Shown here one piece after another: positions 1-7,792 of a stretch of 12,562 nucleotides of DNA. The translations under genes were made by a program, and so were the position numbers. This stretch comes from Actinomycetes bacterium (GTDB taxonomy: Bacteria > Actinomycetota > Acidimicrobiia > Acidimicrobiales > Acidimicrobiaceae). Under the pieces are notes generated by a model. The model was not told the origin of the DNA and searched no databases. It was given only the letters and a program-made list of their open reading frames with translations. The stretch is taken from positions 1 to 12,562 of the forward strand of contig JAKBSX010000028.1 of the NCBI GenBank assembly GCA_021844725.1, given 5' to 3'. Position 1 is the first letter of the stretch. The number at the start of each line of letters is the position of its first letter.

Positions 1-266
1 ATGGAGGATTAGGTGATCGCAACCGCGCCGAAGAAAGTTTGAGAGGTTCCAGTAGCGCATCGAGACCTAGTGAATCATCTCCTCGATCAAACGCGAATAC
101 TTCAAATGCGAATAGTTCAAGCTCGGATACTCTAAATGGCACATCAGCTGCCGCCAAGCCTCAAGCCAGCGATGCTCCTTACTGCTACCAATGCGGGAAT
201 GTAATGCAACGTGCAGGTTCTTGCTATGTGTGCTCAGCTTGTGGGAGTACTAGCGGCTGTTCCTAG
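1..266 (+). CDS. nrdJ: Vitamin B12-dependent ribonucleotide reductase, C-terminal end (5' truncated)
   Basis: The reading frame is open from base 3 to a TAG stop at 264-266, so only the last 87 residues or so of a larger protein are present. The final 28 residues contain six cysteines in CxxC-type pairs and end in GSCYVC..CGSTSGCS. This tail is typical of class II (adenosylcobalamin-dependent) ribonucleotide reductases, which make deoxyribonucleotides in the cytoplasm. In that family the tail cysteines are thought to carry reducing power to the active site. Before the tail lies a Ser/Asn-rich, low-complexity stretch of about 45 residues that looks like a flexible linker. The catalytic barrel lies upstream of the window. 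The gene has no functional link to the chemosensory genes that follow and is separated from them by 107 bp with a stem-loop. The call rests on the tail motif alone, but that motif is distinctive. Confidence 0.85.
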   Translation, partial: GGLGDRNRAEESLRGSSSASRPSESSPRSNANTSNANSSSSDTLNGTSAAAKPQASDAPYCYQCGNVMQRAGSCYVCSACGSTSGCS

Positions 267-272
267 GGCGAG

Positions 273-302
273 GGACTTGCGACTATATCGATGACCAAGT
301 CC
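273..302 (+). terminator. Stem-loop just after nrdJ, possible terminator
   Basis: GGACTTG (273-279) pairs perfectly with CAAGTCC (296-302) across a 16-nt loop, beginning 7 bases after the nrdJ stop. No T-run follows, so it is not a textbook intrinsic terminator. A second short hairpin (CGACT 318-322 / AGTCG 326-330) follows in the same gap. The position between a housekeeping gene and the chemosensory operon suits a terminator or an mRNA 3'-end stabiliser, but this is inference. Confidence 0.3.
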
Positions 303-373
303 GAGCCGTAAACCGAGCGACTTGAAGTCGTGAGTCAACTAAAGAGCTAGTGTGAGCTGGCTCTATAAGATAA

Positions 374-889
374 ATGAGTAAAGCCTCGGAGATAGTATTC
401 CGAAAGAGTATAATAATGTTTCTGAAGGACCTCGAACAACCGCCTCTCCTAACTAATCGATTATTGATATTCCGAGTTGGAACGCGTTTGTGTGGCTTGC
501 CTCTGGAGTATGTTGTTGAAACAATGCGACCAATGGCTCTTGAAATGTTCCCAGGGCTCCCTAGCTACGTAATGGGAATTTCTATAATTCGAGGCAAAGC
601 AGTTCCAGTACTTTGTGTTGCCTGTCTGCTTGTTGACGAGCAACAAGATCCTGAGCGGTTCATTTCAATAATTATCGGAGAAAGAATGGCGGCGCTAGCT
701 GTTGGTGAAGTATTAGGGATTCGTTCAGTTGGAGTAGATGCCTCAAGCGAGCTTCCTCCGCTTTTGGGAGAACTAGGTAGTGAAGTCTTGGCTGGTTTGG
801 GGAAGCTTGACTCGGAACTGGTCGCGATACTCCAAACTGGTAGTTTGATTCCGGATTCTCTGTGGGAAAAGATCGAAGTTGCGCCCTGA
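374..889 (+). CDS. cheW: CheW-type coupling protein (WspB-like position)
   Basis: The product is a cytoplasmic adaptor that links the chemoreceptor tip to the regulatory (P5) domain of CheA. It has 171 residues from the ATG at 374. A CheW fold spans about residues 28-168, with LLIFRVGTRLCGLPLEYV as the first strands and GISIIRGKAVPV at 68-79. The latter keeps the conserved Arg-Gly (R73) that corresponds to the functionally important Arg62 region of E. coli CheW. The start is uncertain. The ATG at 374 has no ribosome site, while an in-frame ATG at 416 (157 residues) has GAAAGAG seven bases upstream, and the fold needs nothing before it. A TATAAG hexamer at 364-369 could be a -10 box favouring the 416 start, but no -35 box is convincing. 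It is the first gene of the operon, with cheR beginning two bases after its stop. Confidence 0.88.
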   Translation: MSKASEIVFRKSIIMFLKDLEQPPLLTNRLLIFRVGTRLCGLPLEYVVETMRPMALEMFPGLPSYVMGISIIRGKAVPVLCVACLLVDEQQDPERFISIIIGERMAALAVGEVLGIRSVGVDASSELPPLLGELGSEVLAGLGKLDSELVAILQTGSLIPDSLWEKIEVAP

Positions 890-891
890 GT

Positions 892-2538
892 ATGGTTCAT
901 CAAGAGGTAACTAACCTGGGGAGCACATTGGATTTTCGTGACGTTCAGCGTTTCCGCATTGCGATTGCCGAACGATTAGGACTGCAATTTGAAGATGCAA
1001 AGCTAGGATTTCTTGCAGAAATATTCGAGCGCAGGATCAAGGCAACCAACTTGCTATCGATTGATTACATCAGTTACTTGGAACGGGATCGTAATATGGA
1101 TGAGGTTGGAGTGCTCGCCAGCGAATTGACTGTTCCCGAGACTTACTTTTTTCGGAATATCGAGCAATTCAACGCCTTTACCTTCAGGGTTCTTCCGGAG
1201 CGCACTAAAGTGCGTAGGCCGGGAGAAGAAATTCGAATTCTTTCAGCTGGGTGTGCTTCGGGTGAAGAAGCGTATTCTCTTGCGATATGTCTGCAGGAAA
1301 ACCTAGAACCCAATCGTAAAGTATCCGTAACTGCGATTGATGTCAATCCTCTGATACTCGACAGAGCCCGGCAAGCTCGATTTTCCCCATGGTCTCTCCG
1401 TGAAGTTCCTCTTGCTCAGCAAAAGCGGTGGTTCAACCAAGATGGCCGATATATCTATCTAAATGACCGTATTCGCGAGGCAGTGCAATTCAAACAGTAT
1501 AACCTTGTGGACAATAATCAAGATTTATGGAAAGCCGAGACATACGATCTAATATTCTGCCGCAATGTAATGATGTATTTCACTCCTGAGAATATGTATT
1601 CGCTAGTCGATCGAATAACACTGGCACTTGCCCCAGGTGGCTTCTTGTTTCTAGGCCATGCCGAAACTCTCAGAGGTATATCTCAGAACTTCCACTTATG
1701 CCATTCTCACGATACCTTCTATTACCAGCGCAAAGAAGAAATAGATACATCGCGCTCCGAGTTGGTAGGTGCCGCTGGAACGGGGTATCCAACTATTCTT
1801 GCGTCCCAGTCGCCAAATTTTACTTCCCTACTTGATGGGGCTCAATCTTGGGTTCAAGCAATCACGGTAGCGACTGAACATGTCCAAAAACTTACTGAAA
1901 CGATATCTAATCCTCAAGTTGGCATACCTCAAGAATCGCCAAGCGAGGTACTATCAAGTGCCACATCATCCAAAGCAGAGCCAGAGAGATCTCTACCAAT
2001 GATAGGCGAAAGGGGGGATGTATCATCTTCTATTCACTGGGACTTGAAGCAAGCTCTTGACCTACTCGGCGAGGAGAATTACGGGAGAGCGCTTGATTTT
2101 GTCCAAGCATTGCCACCAAATGCAGCCGTTGACCCAGACGTAGTCTTACTTCGAGCTGTGTTGTTGACCAATGTCGGTGATCTCGAAAAAGCTGAAGAAG
2201 TCTGCAACAACTTGCTTGAGTTCGATGAGTTCAATGCGGGAGCACACTACTTGTTGGCTTTATGTAAAGAAGGGATGGGAGATTTGGCAGGCGCTATTGA
2301 ACACGATACGGTTTCAGCATACTTAGATCCACTGTTCGCGATGCCTCATTTGCATCTTGGACTTGTTGCAAGACGCAAGAAGGATTACGAGAAAATGCGT
2401 AGTGAATTTTCTCAAGCCGCTGGATTACTTGAGCATGAGGATATTTCGCGCCTCATTCTTTACGGAGGGGGATTTGGTCGAGATACGCTGATTACTCTTT
2501 GTAAATCTGGAGTTGTTTTGGACGGAGGGATAGAGTGA
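892..2538 (+). CDS. cheR: Chemoreceptor methyltransferase CheR with C-terminal TPR repeats (WspC type)
   Basis: The enzyme transfers methyl groups from S-adenosylmethionine to receptor glutamates for adaptation. Numbered from the ATG at 892 (548 residues), the N-terminal helical CheR domain covers about 12-75 and is followed by the motif VPETYFFRN. The SAM-binding loop SAGCASGEEAYSLAI lies at 118-132, FCRNVMMYF at 222-230, and GFLFLGHAETLRG at 250-262. A variable linker of about 100 residues leads to TPR-like helical repeats (about 385-490) and a conserved tail of the form RLILYGGGFGRDTL. CheR proteins with TPR tails are typical of Wsp and other alternative-function systems; the E. coli enzyme lacks them and is about half this length. 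An in-frame ATG at 862 would overlap cheW by 28 bp. The 892 start, two bases after the cheW stop, fits the domain start better. Neither has a good Shine-Dalgarno sequence, so translation is probably coupled. Confidence 0.93.
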   Translation: MVHQEVTNLGSTLDFRDVQRFRIAIAERLGLQFEDAKLGFLAEIFERRIKATNLLSIDYISYLERDRNMDEVGVLASELTVPETYFFRNIEQFNAFTFRVLPERTKVRRPGEEIRILSAGCASGEEAYSLAICLQENLEPNRKVSVTAIDVNPLILDRARQARFSPWSLREVPLAQQKRWFNQDGRYIYLNDRIREAVQFKQYNLVDNNQDLWKAETYDLIFCRNVMMYFTPENMYSLVDRITLALAPGGFLFLGHAETLRGISQNFHLCHSHDTFYYQRKEEIDTSRSELVGAAGTGYPTILASQSPNFTSLLDGAQSWVQAITVATEHVQKLTETISNPQVGIPQESPSEVLSSATSSKAEPERSLPMIGERGDVSSSIHWDLKQALDLLGEENYGRALDFVQALPPNAAVDPDVVLLRAVLLTNVGDLEKAEEVCNNLLEFDEFNAGAHYLLALCKEGMGDLAGAIEHDTVSAYLDPLFAMPHLHLGLVARRKKDYEKMRSEFSQAAGLLEHEDISRLILYGGGFGRDTLITLCKSGVVLDGGIE

Positions 2539-3152
2539 TAGTTGACGTCACTCACGAAACCGACAAGGTCGCACAAATACGCGAATCATTTGACTCCGTT
2601 TTTGCTCAGGAAATGCGCCTGAGTCGTGATACGACGGTGGATTTACTGGCCATTCAAATCGGCCATAATCATTATGCCATTCGTTTGTCCGAATTGGCAG
2701 GACTTTATGTCGGAAAGCCGATTACTTGGTTGCCAGATTCCCCATCAGAGTTACTTGGAGTAGCGAGTTTTGGTGATCGAATAGCTGCTATTTACAATCT
2801 GGAATCGCTCATAGGCGAGCCCGAAAAAAGTCAGTGCCGATGGCAAGTACTTGCCGCTTGTGACCCTTCGATTGGGTTTGGATTTGAGGAGCTAGAAAAT
2901 TATATTCGTGCAGATAGCGAAGCCATCGTACCAAGACAAGATGCTAGCATTGAATCCAATAAGAATGCAGAACTTTCAACGTCATCAACCGAAGAAAATG
3001 CATCTCACAGGGTGGATTTTGCTGGCGGATACCCTACTAAAGAAGCATTAAAGCTAGAAGAGAGGTTAAGACCTATTATCGAGATTACAGTTCTTGTTGA
3101 TTCAATAAGAGCGGCTTCCCAGGCTAGAGAGCCGATAACTAGAAAATCCTAG
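2535..3152 (+). CDS. Second CheW-like coupling protein, divergent (WspD-like position)
   Basis: This 205-residue cytoplasmic protein is recognisable as CheW by LLAIQIGHNHYAIRLSEL (37-54), the LGVASFGDRIAAIYNLESL segment (74-92), and a final hydrophobic strand-helix at 180-192 (PIIEITVLVDSIR). Between about 125 and 165 there is a Ser/Asn/Glu-rich insert. Where CheW normally has Arg-Gly before the VPV strand, this protein has Gly-Asp (G80-D81), so the key Arg appears to be lost. In Wsp operons two CheW proteins are present and are not equivalent. This one may contact a different partner from the first CheW, or act as a modulator. The GTG start at 2535 overlaps the cheR stop (GTGA) and is preceded by a strong GGAGGG at 2524-2529. 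The family call is fairly secure; the exact role is inferred. Confidence 0.8.
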   Translation: MIVDVTHETDKVAQIRESFDSVFAQEMRLSRDTTVDLLAIQIGHNHYAIRLSELAGLYVGKPITWLPDSPSELLGVASFGDRIAAIYNLESLIGEPEKSQCRWQVLAACDPSIGFGFEELENYIRADSEAIVPRQDASIESNKNAELSTSSTEENASHRVDFAGGYPTKEALKLEERLRPIIEITVLVDSIRAASQAREPITRKS

Positions 3153-3163
3153 GCAAGAGACTT

Positions 3164-3202
3164 CCAACAGAGAAAGTTCTGAGCAAGAGAACTTGAAGTT
3201 GG
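3164..3202 (+). repeat. Two-part stem-loop in the gap before the chemoreceptor gene
   Basis: AAGTTCT (3174-3180) pairs perfectly with AGAACTT (3188-3194) over a 7-nt loop. An outer stem CCAAC (3164-3168) pairs with GTTGG (3198-3202), separated by a small asymmetric internal loop. The same gap has a short direct repeat, GCAAGAGA, at about 3154 and 3183. No T-run follows, so a terminator is unlikely. The hairpin lies in the only sizeable gap of the operon and could be an RNA processing or stability element that sets a different level for the receptor mRNA. Confidence 0.55.
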
Positions 3203-3234
3203 ATCTTAAACCGCTTATACAAGGAGTTATATAA

Positions 3235-4713
3235 ATGACTAAAGATTGGACATTCGGACGAAGGATCGCAGCAGGTTTTTCTCTAATGGTGCTTCTTACC
3301 GTAGCTGTTGGCATTATGTCCGCGCTCACACTAAACCAGGTTATTTCTAGTAGTAACCGTGTGATCAATGTCAACTCTCGCTTGTTAATTGATGCACAGA
3401 GCATGAGAGCTGACATGGGTGAAGCCTCTGCGGCTGCTCGCGGTTTCCTATTGACTGGATATCAGAGCTATCTGCAAGATCGTATCGCTCAAGACCAAGC
3501 GTTCAGTTCTGAAGTGAATAATTTGGTTAGTAAAATAAGTAATGTGACTGAACACCGTTTGTTGAATACCATCATTCAAGATGAAAGCAAAAAACATGCG
3601 GCAATTGATTCAGTAATCCAACTGAAAGGTACTGGTGCATCTTCGTCAATAACTGGGCGGGCATATGCATCGAGAGTCGATCCCTTATACAACAAGGTCA
3701 AGTCTGACATTAGTAGCTTTGTCAGTTATGAACAGCAGCTTCTTACCAGCGCAAGACAGTCTTCAAGTAACACTGCTTCACGGGCGACTAACGTGATTTT
3801 GTTGATTGTTGTTGTCAGTGTGGTTATAGCAGTTGTCTTGGCCTATGTTCTTGCGCGCACACTACGACGACAGGTGGGTACTGCAGTAGGAGCTGTACGA
3901 AGTTCTTCATCTGAATTGCAGGCCAGTGCTGGCCAACAAGCAAGCGCGGCCAAGGAGCAAGCAACTGCAATGAGTGAAATATCCACAACCTTGACTGAAC
4001 TTCTTGCAACTTCTCGTCAAATAGCTGAAAGTGCACAACGAGTATCCCAAGTTGCTGAAAAGACAGCAGGAGCTGGACGCGAAGGTGAGAATATTGTTGA
4101 TAAAGCCAAGGACACCATGGCAGATATTCGTCGGCAAGTTGATGTGATAGTTGATCATTCTCTCGCATTGGGCGAGAAGTCTCAACAGATTGGGATTGTT
4201 CTAGATATTGTCACTGAACTTTCCGAACAAACTAATATCCTAGCTATCAATTCGACCATAGAGGCAGCTGGCGCAGGTGAATCGGGTAAGCGATTTGCAG
4301 TTGTGGCAGATGAAATTCGAAAGCTTGCCGATCGGGTATCAGATTCTACTAAGGAAATTAGAAGTTTGATCGACGTTGTACGTGGTGCTGTAAACACCAC
4401 GGTGATGGCAACGGAAATTGGGTCTAAAGCGGTTGATGCTGGGAGTGAGCAATTTGCAGATGCTGCTCGTGCTTTTGGTGAAATATCGAGTCTGGTTACT
4501 ACCACAACTGAGGCTGCAAGAGAAATTGAACTTTCTACGAAACAACAGACTACTGCAGTAGAACAGGTCAATATCGCGATTGGAGATGTTGCACAGAGTA
4601 CTCGGGAAACAGAAACCAGTTCAGTACAAACGTTACAGACTGCTTCCCAGCTGAGCAATTTGTCTAGAGATCTGATGAAGCTTGTGGAATTGCAAGGGAC
4701 CGAAGTTGGGTGA
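3235..4713 (+). CDS. Methyl-accepting chemoreceptor with CHASE3-like sensor, no clear HAMP
   Basis: This is a membrane receptor of 492 residues that presents a cytoplasmic signalling tip to CheW and CheA. Two membrane helices (about 11-33 and 186-207) bracket a helical extracytoplasmic region (about 35-182) with features of CHASE3 (R..ARGFLLTG near 59-74). After the second membrane helix only a short basic segment precedes the long signalling coiled coil, so a full HAMP domain seems to be missing. The hairpin tip (about 331-365) reads [19 protein letters not shown] and continues to [15 protein letters not shown]. At G346 most receptors have Arg (Tsr R388, a trimer-of-dimers contact). No WxxF-type CheR tether is seen at the C-terminus. 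The ATG is preceded by AAGGAG at 3221-3226. The gene overlaps cheA by 4 bp, so it belongs to this pathway. The ligand cannot be told from the sequence. Confidence 0.93.
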   Translation: MTKDWTFGRRIAAGFSLMVLLTVAVGIMSALTLNQVISSSNRVINVNSRLLIDAQSMRADMGEASAAARGFLLTGYQSYLQDRIAQDQAFSSEVNNLVSKISNVTEHRLLNTIIQDESKKHAAIDSVIQLKGTGASSSITGRAYASRVDPLYNKVKSDISSFVSYEQQLLTSARQSSSNTASRATNVILLIVVVSVVIAVVLAYVLARTLRRQVGTAVGAVRSSSSELQASAGQQASAAKEQATAMSEISTTLTELLATSRQIAESAQRVSQVAEKTAGAGREGENIVDKAKDTMADIRRQVDVIVDHSLALGEKSQQIGIVLDIVTELSEQTNILAINSTIEAAGAGESGKRFAVVADEIRKLADRVSDSTKEIRSLIDVVRGAVNTTVMATEIGSKAVDAGSEQFADAARAFGEISSLVTTTTEAAREIELSTKQQTTAVEQVNIAIGDVAQSTRETETSSVQTLQTASQLSNLSRDLMKLVELQGTEVG

Positions 4714-6674
4714 GCACTGAAGATCCATACAAGTACTTCCGTGTCGAAGCACGTGAACTGCTTGAAAAACTTCTCAAAGGTGTCCTAGACCTAGGCAAGA
4801 GTCCCGCGATACTTGAGTCAACATCATCTCTCCTTCGATATGCCCATACGCTTAAAGGTGCGGCACGTGTCGTAAAACAGCCTGAGATCGCTCAAGAAGC
4901 ACATGCAATTGAAGAGTTACTTGAACCATACCGTGATTCGGTTTCTGAGATATCTCAGGAATCAATCAAGAGACTTCTGGAGCTGCTTGATATCATCGGA
5001 AGCCGGATTGTCAAGTTGGAGTATCCAAGCCAGCTCATCCAAACTAATAACATTGGATCTGAACAAGACTCTGAAGTCAACCGCTCTATTCGTGCTGATA
5101 TTAGTCAGATAGACGCGCTATCAAACTCTTTGCGGGAAGCTGGCACTCACGTTGCGTTGATTCGAGAGAAGTTGAGTCAATCTGCCGAAGAATTGCAATC
5201 CTCTCTTGGGTCTCAGTGGTTAGGGGTCAATGATTCGATCGAAGTTATAGATCGAGAGCTGCGCCAAGTACAAGATTTAGTAGAGCATCTGCGGTTTGAG
5301 TCTCCTAATACCTTGTTTATTGATCTTGAACGAACAGTCAGAGATGTTGGTCAATCACTAGGAAAGAAGGTGATTTTCAAGAGTTCCGGCAGTGAAGTCC
5401 GACTCGATACGCACGTTATCGGCGCACTTAGAGCTGCACTCCAACAAGTAGTTCGCAATAGCGTTGCCCATGGAATAGAAACTGAAGATGAGCGTCAAGC
5501 AGCGGGGAAACCGTTGCATGGTACAGTTGACGTCAGCGTGATGCTGAGAACCACCATCAAAGGCAAAAGGGTAGTTTTTCAATGTAGTGACGATGGAAGA
5601 GGCATTGACTTAGAAGCTGTCAGGAGCGTTGCAATCAGTAAGGGTATAATTTCAGCTGGGGCACGAAATATGACCGATCAAGCATTAATAGATCTCTTGC
5701 TCAAAGGAGGCATTACCACTTCTAGTGCAATAACCGAGTTGTCGGGTAGGGGCATAGGACTTGATGTTCTGCGACACTCGGTTACTGGTTTGGACGGAGA
5801 AGTCACTCTCAACTCTAAGACTGGAAGAGGTACCACAGTAGAGATAGAGGTACCTCTATCTCTGACTTCTTGTGAGGCTCTTTGTGTAGAAGCAGGCACA
5901 ACCTCACTTATTCCTCTAGATTCGATCTTAGCAACCGCGCGTATTGCAGCTAAAGACATTCATCGAGGTCCCACGGGACAATCGGTAACATATAACGGAC
6001 AAGTAATCCCATTTTTCTCACTTGCTTCAAAGTTATTGAAGCAGAAAACCTTCGATGAAGTTATAACAATATGGTCTGCAGTAATTATCTCCTGTGATTC
6101 AAACATTGTAGCTATCGGTGTGCGACATATACTTGGAATTTCAAGCATAGTTGTACGTCCACTTCCCAATTCTATTGAATGCCCGGAGATAGTATCAGGA
6201 GTTTGGTTGGATTTGAATGGAAGTGTTCGGCTTGTTTTAGATCCCAGTGGACTGGTACGGGAAGCCAATAGTTTTGTTGAGTCTCCAGAGCCAAATCAAA
6301 GGCTTCGCGATCCGGTCCTGGTTGTCGATGATTCACTCACTTCTCGGATGCTCGAAGAAAGCATTCTAGAGTCAGCAGGATATCGTGTGGAGGCAGCGTC
6401 TTCTGGAGAAGAAGCACTTCTGAAAGCTCATAGTCAAAGATTTCTTATTTTTCTGGTCGACGTGGAGATGCCTGGGATGGATGGGTTTGCTCTTATAGAG
6501 ACTCTTAGGGCCGACCCTGGTCTACGCGACATTCCGGCTATTCTCGTCACCTCTCGTGCGTCGCCAGAGGATCGCAGGCGTGGCAAAGAAGTGGGCGCCA
6601 GCGCCTATATAGCTAAGGGTGAGTTTGACCAGAGAACATTTCTTGATACGATAGAAAGTTTAATAAAAAGCTGA
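4710..6674 (+). CDS. cheA: Hybrid chemosensory kinase CheA with C-terminal receiver (WspE type)
   Basis: This cytoplasmic histidine kinase (654 residues) is driven by the MCP array. The order is: P1 phosphotransfer domain (about 5-105) with the phosphorylated His in [10 protein letters not shown] (H46); a short helical P3-like dimerisation segment (about 125-195); P4 ATPase (about 200-385) with the N-box around N250, DDGRGID (294-300) and [11 protein letters not shown] (345-355); CheW-like P5 (about 385-515); and a receiver (535-654) with D540/D541, phosphoacceptor D584, T614 and K636. No separate P2 domain is visible. In the N-box, the positions that are usually His and Asp (E. coli HLVRNSLDHG) appear as Q246 and Ala ([10 protein letters not shown]). 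The GTG start at 4710 overlaps the MCP stop (GTGA). The attached receiver may act as a phosphate sink or as the first step of the relay to the downstream kinases. Confidence 0.94.
   Translation: MSTEDPYKYFRVEARELLEKLLKGVLDLGKSPAILESTSSLLRYAHTLKGAARVVKQPEIAQEAHAIEELLEPYRDSVSEISQESIKRLLELLDIIGSRIVKLEYPSQLIQTNNIGSEQDSEVNRSIRADISQIDALSNSLREAGTHVALIREKLSQSAEELQSSLGSQWLGVNDSIEVIDRELRQVQDLVEHLRFESPNTLFIDLERTVRDVGQSLGKKVIFKSSGSEVRLDTHVIGALRAALQQVVRNSVAHGIETEDERQAAGKPLHGTVDVSVMLRTTIKGKRVVFQCSDDGRGIDLEAVRSVAISKGIISAGARNMTDQALIDLLLKGGITTSSAITELSGRGIGLDVLRHSVTGLDGEVTLNSKTGRGTTVEIEVPLSLTSCEALCVEAGTTSLIPLDSILATARIAAKDIHRGPTGQSVTYNGQVIPFFSLASKLLKQKTFDEVITIWSAVIISCDSNIVAIGVRHILGISSIVVRPLPNSIECPEIVSGVWLDLNGSVRLVLDPSGLVREANSFVESPEPNQRLRDPVLVVDDSLTSRMLEESILESAGYRVEAASSGEEALLKAHSQRFLIFLVDVEMPGMDGFALIETLRADPGLRDIPAILVTSRASPEDRRRGKEVGASAYIAKGEFDQRTFLDTIESLIKS
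5840..5863. repeat. 24-bp perfect palindrome inside cheA
   Basis: The half-site AGAGATAGAGGT (5840-5851) is followed directly by its exact reverse complement ACCTCTATCTCT (5852-5863). It lies in the codons for the last P4 strand running into P5 (VEIEVPLSL). A copy of AGAGGTACC also occurs 20 bp upstream at 5826-5834. As RNA it could form a roughly 10-bp stem with a 4-nt loop. The purpose is unknown; chance combined with conserved protein sequence is possible. Confidence 0.7.
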
Positions 6675-6700
6675 AGGGAGCGAATATTTCTGCAATTCGC
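6674..6700 (+). promoter_or_regulatory. cheB ribosome site with candidate ATT start in a hairpin loop
   Basis: AAGGGAG (6674-6680) is a good Shine-Dalgarno sequence. Five bases later, in the CheB frame, is ATT (6686), which begins ISAIRVLIVDDS. GCGAAT (6680-6685) pairs exactly with ATTCGC (6695-6700), which puts the ATT in the 9-nt loop. No ATG, GTG or TTG occurs in this frame between the cheA stop and the TTG at 6722, which lies too far inside the protein. The layout suggests restrained translation of cheB. Confidence 0.5.
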
Positions 6701-7792
6701 GTTCTGATTGTCGATGACTCGTTGACAATCAGGGCTTTACTATTCGAGCTTCTCGGTTCTGATCGAGAAGTAGAAGTTATCGGCCAAGCCGACAATGGAC
6801 TAACGGCGATTACCCTCTGCGAACAATTACGACCTGATGTTATTACAATGGACATGGTAATGCCGACAATGGGTGGACTTCGCGCTACCGAATACATAAT
6901 GGCACACTGTCCTACTCCAATACTAGTTGTTTCCTCTTCGGTCAACCGAGGTGAATTGCTCGACACTTATCAAGCACTGGCAGCAGGAGCACTTGATGTA
7001 ATGGAAAAGCCTAGTGGTGACGAATTAAATGAAACGTGGCGAACGGAATTCTTGTCGAGAGTGAAGCTGATATCCAGGATAAGAGTCATTTCTCATCTCA
7101 GAGCACGTCGAGATCTAATTCAGCCCAACGATGGTCTGCACTCCCAAGTCTTGCCGTCTGAACTCCAATCCCCTTTACCCAGCGTGCAACACCAGCTGGG
7201 CCAGTATCAGATTGTAGCGATTGGAGCATCGACAGGCGGCCCTAGTGCTATTGCTCAGCTATTGCAAGGATTGCCCTCGAGTTTGAAGCTTCCAATAGTG
7301 ATAGTATTGCACATAAGTGCCACTTTTGGTAGTGCTTTTGCTCAATGGCTAGACGATCAGACTGATCGGAAAGTTTGTCTTGCCAGCGACAATCAATTGA
7401 TCCACGGAATGGAAGGAAAGGTGATTGTTGCCCCTCCCAACGCCCACCTTGAAGTAAGAGATGGATTGTTCCACTTGACGGATGGCCCTGAACGTAATTC
7501 TTGTCGCCCGTCGATAGACATTCTTTTTGAATCACTTGCTCTTGAGTACGGCGCTGGCGTAATTGCCTGTATCCTAACCGGAATGGGCCGAGACGGTGCC
7601 GCCGGACTCGCAACGATTCGCCGTCTTGGGGGGTTGACTATTGCACAAGACGAGGAAACTTCAGTGGTATACGGAATGCCAAGAGAAGCTTTGGAGCTTG
7701 GTGGCGTAGATTTAGTACTGCCACTTGGTGAGATTGGGCCTAGGCTATCGGCCATCGCAGGTTCTGATGGGCTGGATAAGTTTAATGGCTGA
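6686..7792 (+). CDS. cheB: Receptor methylesterase/deamidase CheB (WspF type)
   Basis: CheB is a cytoplasmic response regulator that removes receptor methyl groups when phosphorylated by CheA, opposing CheR. Numbered from ATT 6686 (368 residues), the receiver is at about 3-120 with D10/D11, phosphoacceptor D56 and K108 (EKP). A linker follows at about 125-172. The esterase domain is at about 174-360 with the catalytic triad S182 (GASTGG), H209 (VLHIS) and D303 (GMGRDG), spaced as in E. coli CheB. The usual family start falls just before IRVLIVDDS. The first ordinary start codon in frame, TTG 6722, would cut off the first strand and both acidic residues of the receiver, so it is unlikely. ATT 6686 with AAGGGAG upstream is preferred. 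CTG 6671, overlapping the cheA stop, or a -1 frameshift from cheA are alternatives. The product is certain; the start is not. Confidence 0.92.
   Translation: MSAIRVLIVDDSLTIRALLFELLGSDREVEVIGQADNGLTAITLCEQLRPDVITMDMVMPTMGGLRATEYIMAHCPTPILVVSSSVNRGELLDTYQALAAGALDVMEKPSGDELNETWRTEFLSRVKLISRIRVISHLRARRDLIQPNDGLHSQVLPSELQSPLPSVQHQLGQYQIVAIGASTGGPSAIAQLLQGLPSSLKLPIVIVLHISATFGSAFAQWLDDQTDRKVCLASDNQLIHGMEGKVIVAPPNAHLEVRDGLFHLTDGPERNSCRPSIDILFESLALEYGAGVIACILTGMGRDGAAGLATIRRLGGLTIAQDEETSVVYGMPREALELGGVDLVLPLGEIGPRLSAIAGSDGLDKFNG

Noticed and set aside
364..369. TATAAG as the -10 box of the operon promoter.
   Set aside because: No -35 hexamer at a suitable distance; kept only as a remark in the first cheW entry.
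1228..1242. AATTCGAATT palindrome and the nearby CGCACTAAAGTGCG inverted repeat in cheR.
   Set aside because: Short, inside coding sequence and within chance expectation.
2541..2550. The 10-mer GTTGACGTCA, found again at 5526-5535, as a regulatory site.
   Set aside because: Both copies are within coding sequence in unrelated contexts; two hits of a 10-mer carry little weight.
3193..3221. A promoter-like pair TTGAAG, 17 bp, TATACA before the MCP.
   Set aside because: Transcription would begin after the AAGGAG ribosome site, which looks functional, and both boxes match only partly.
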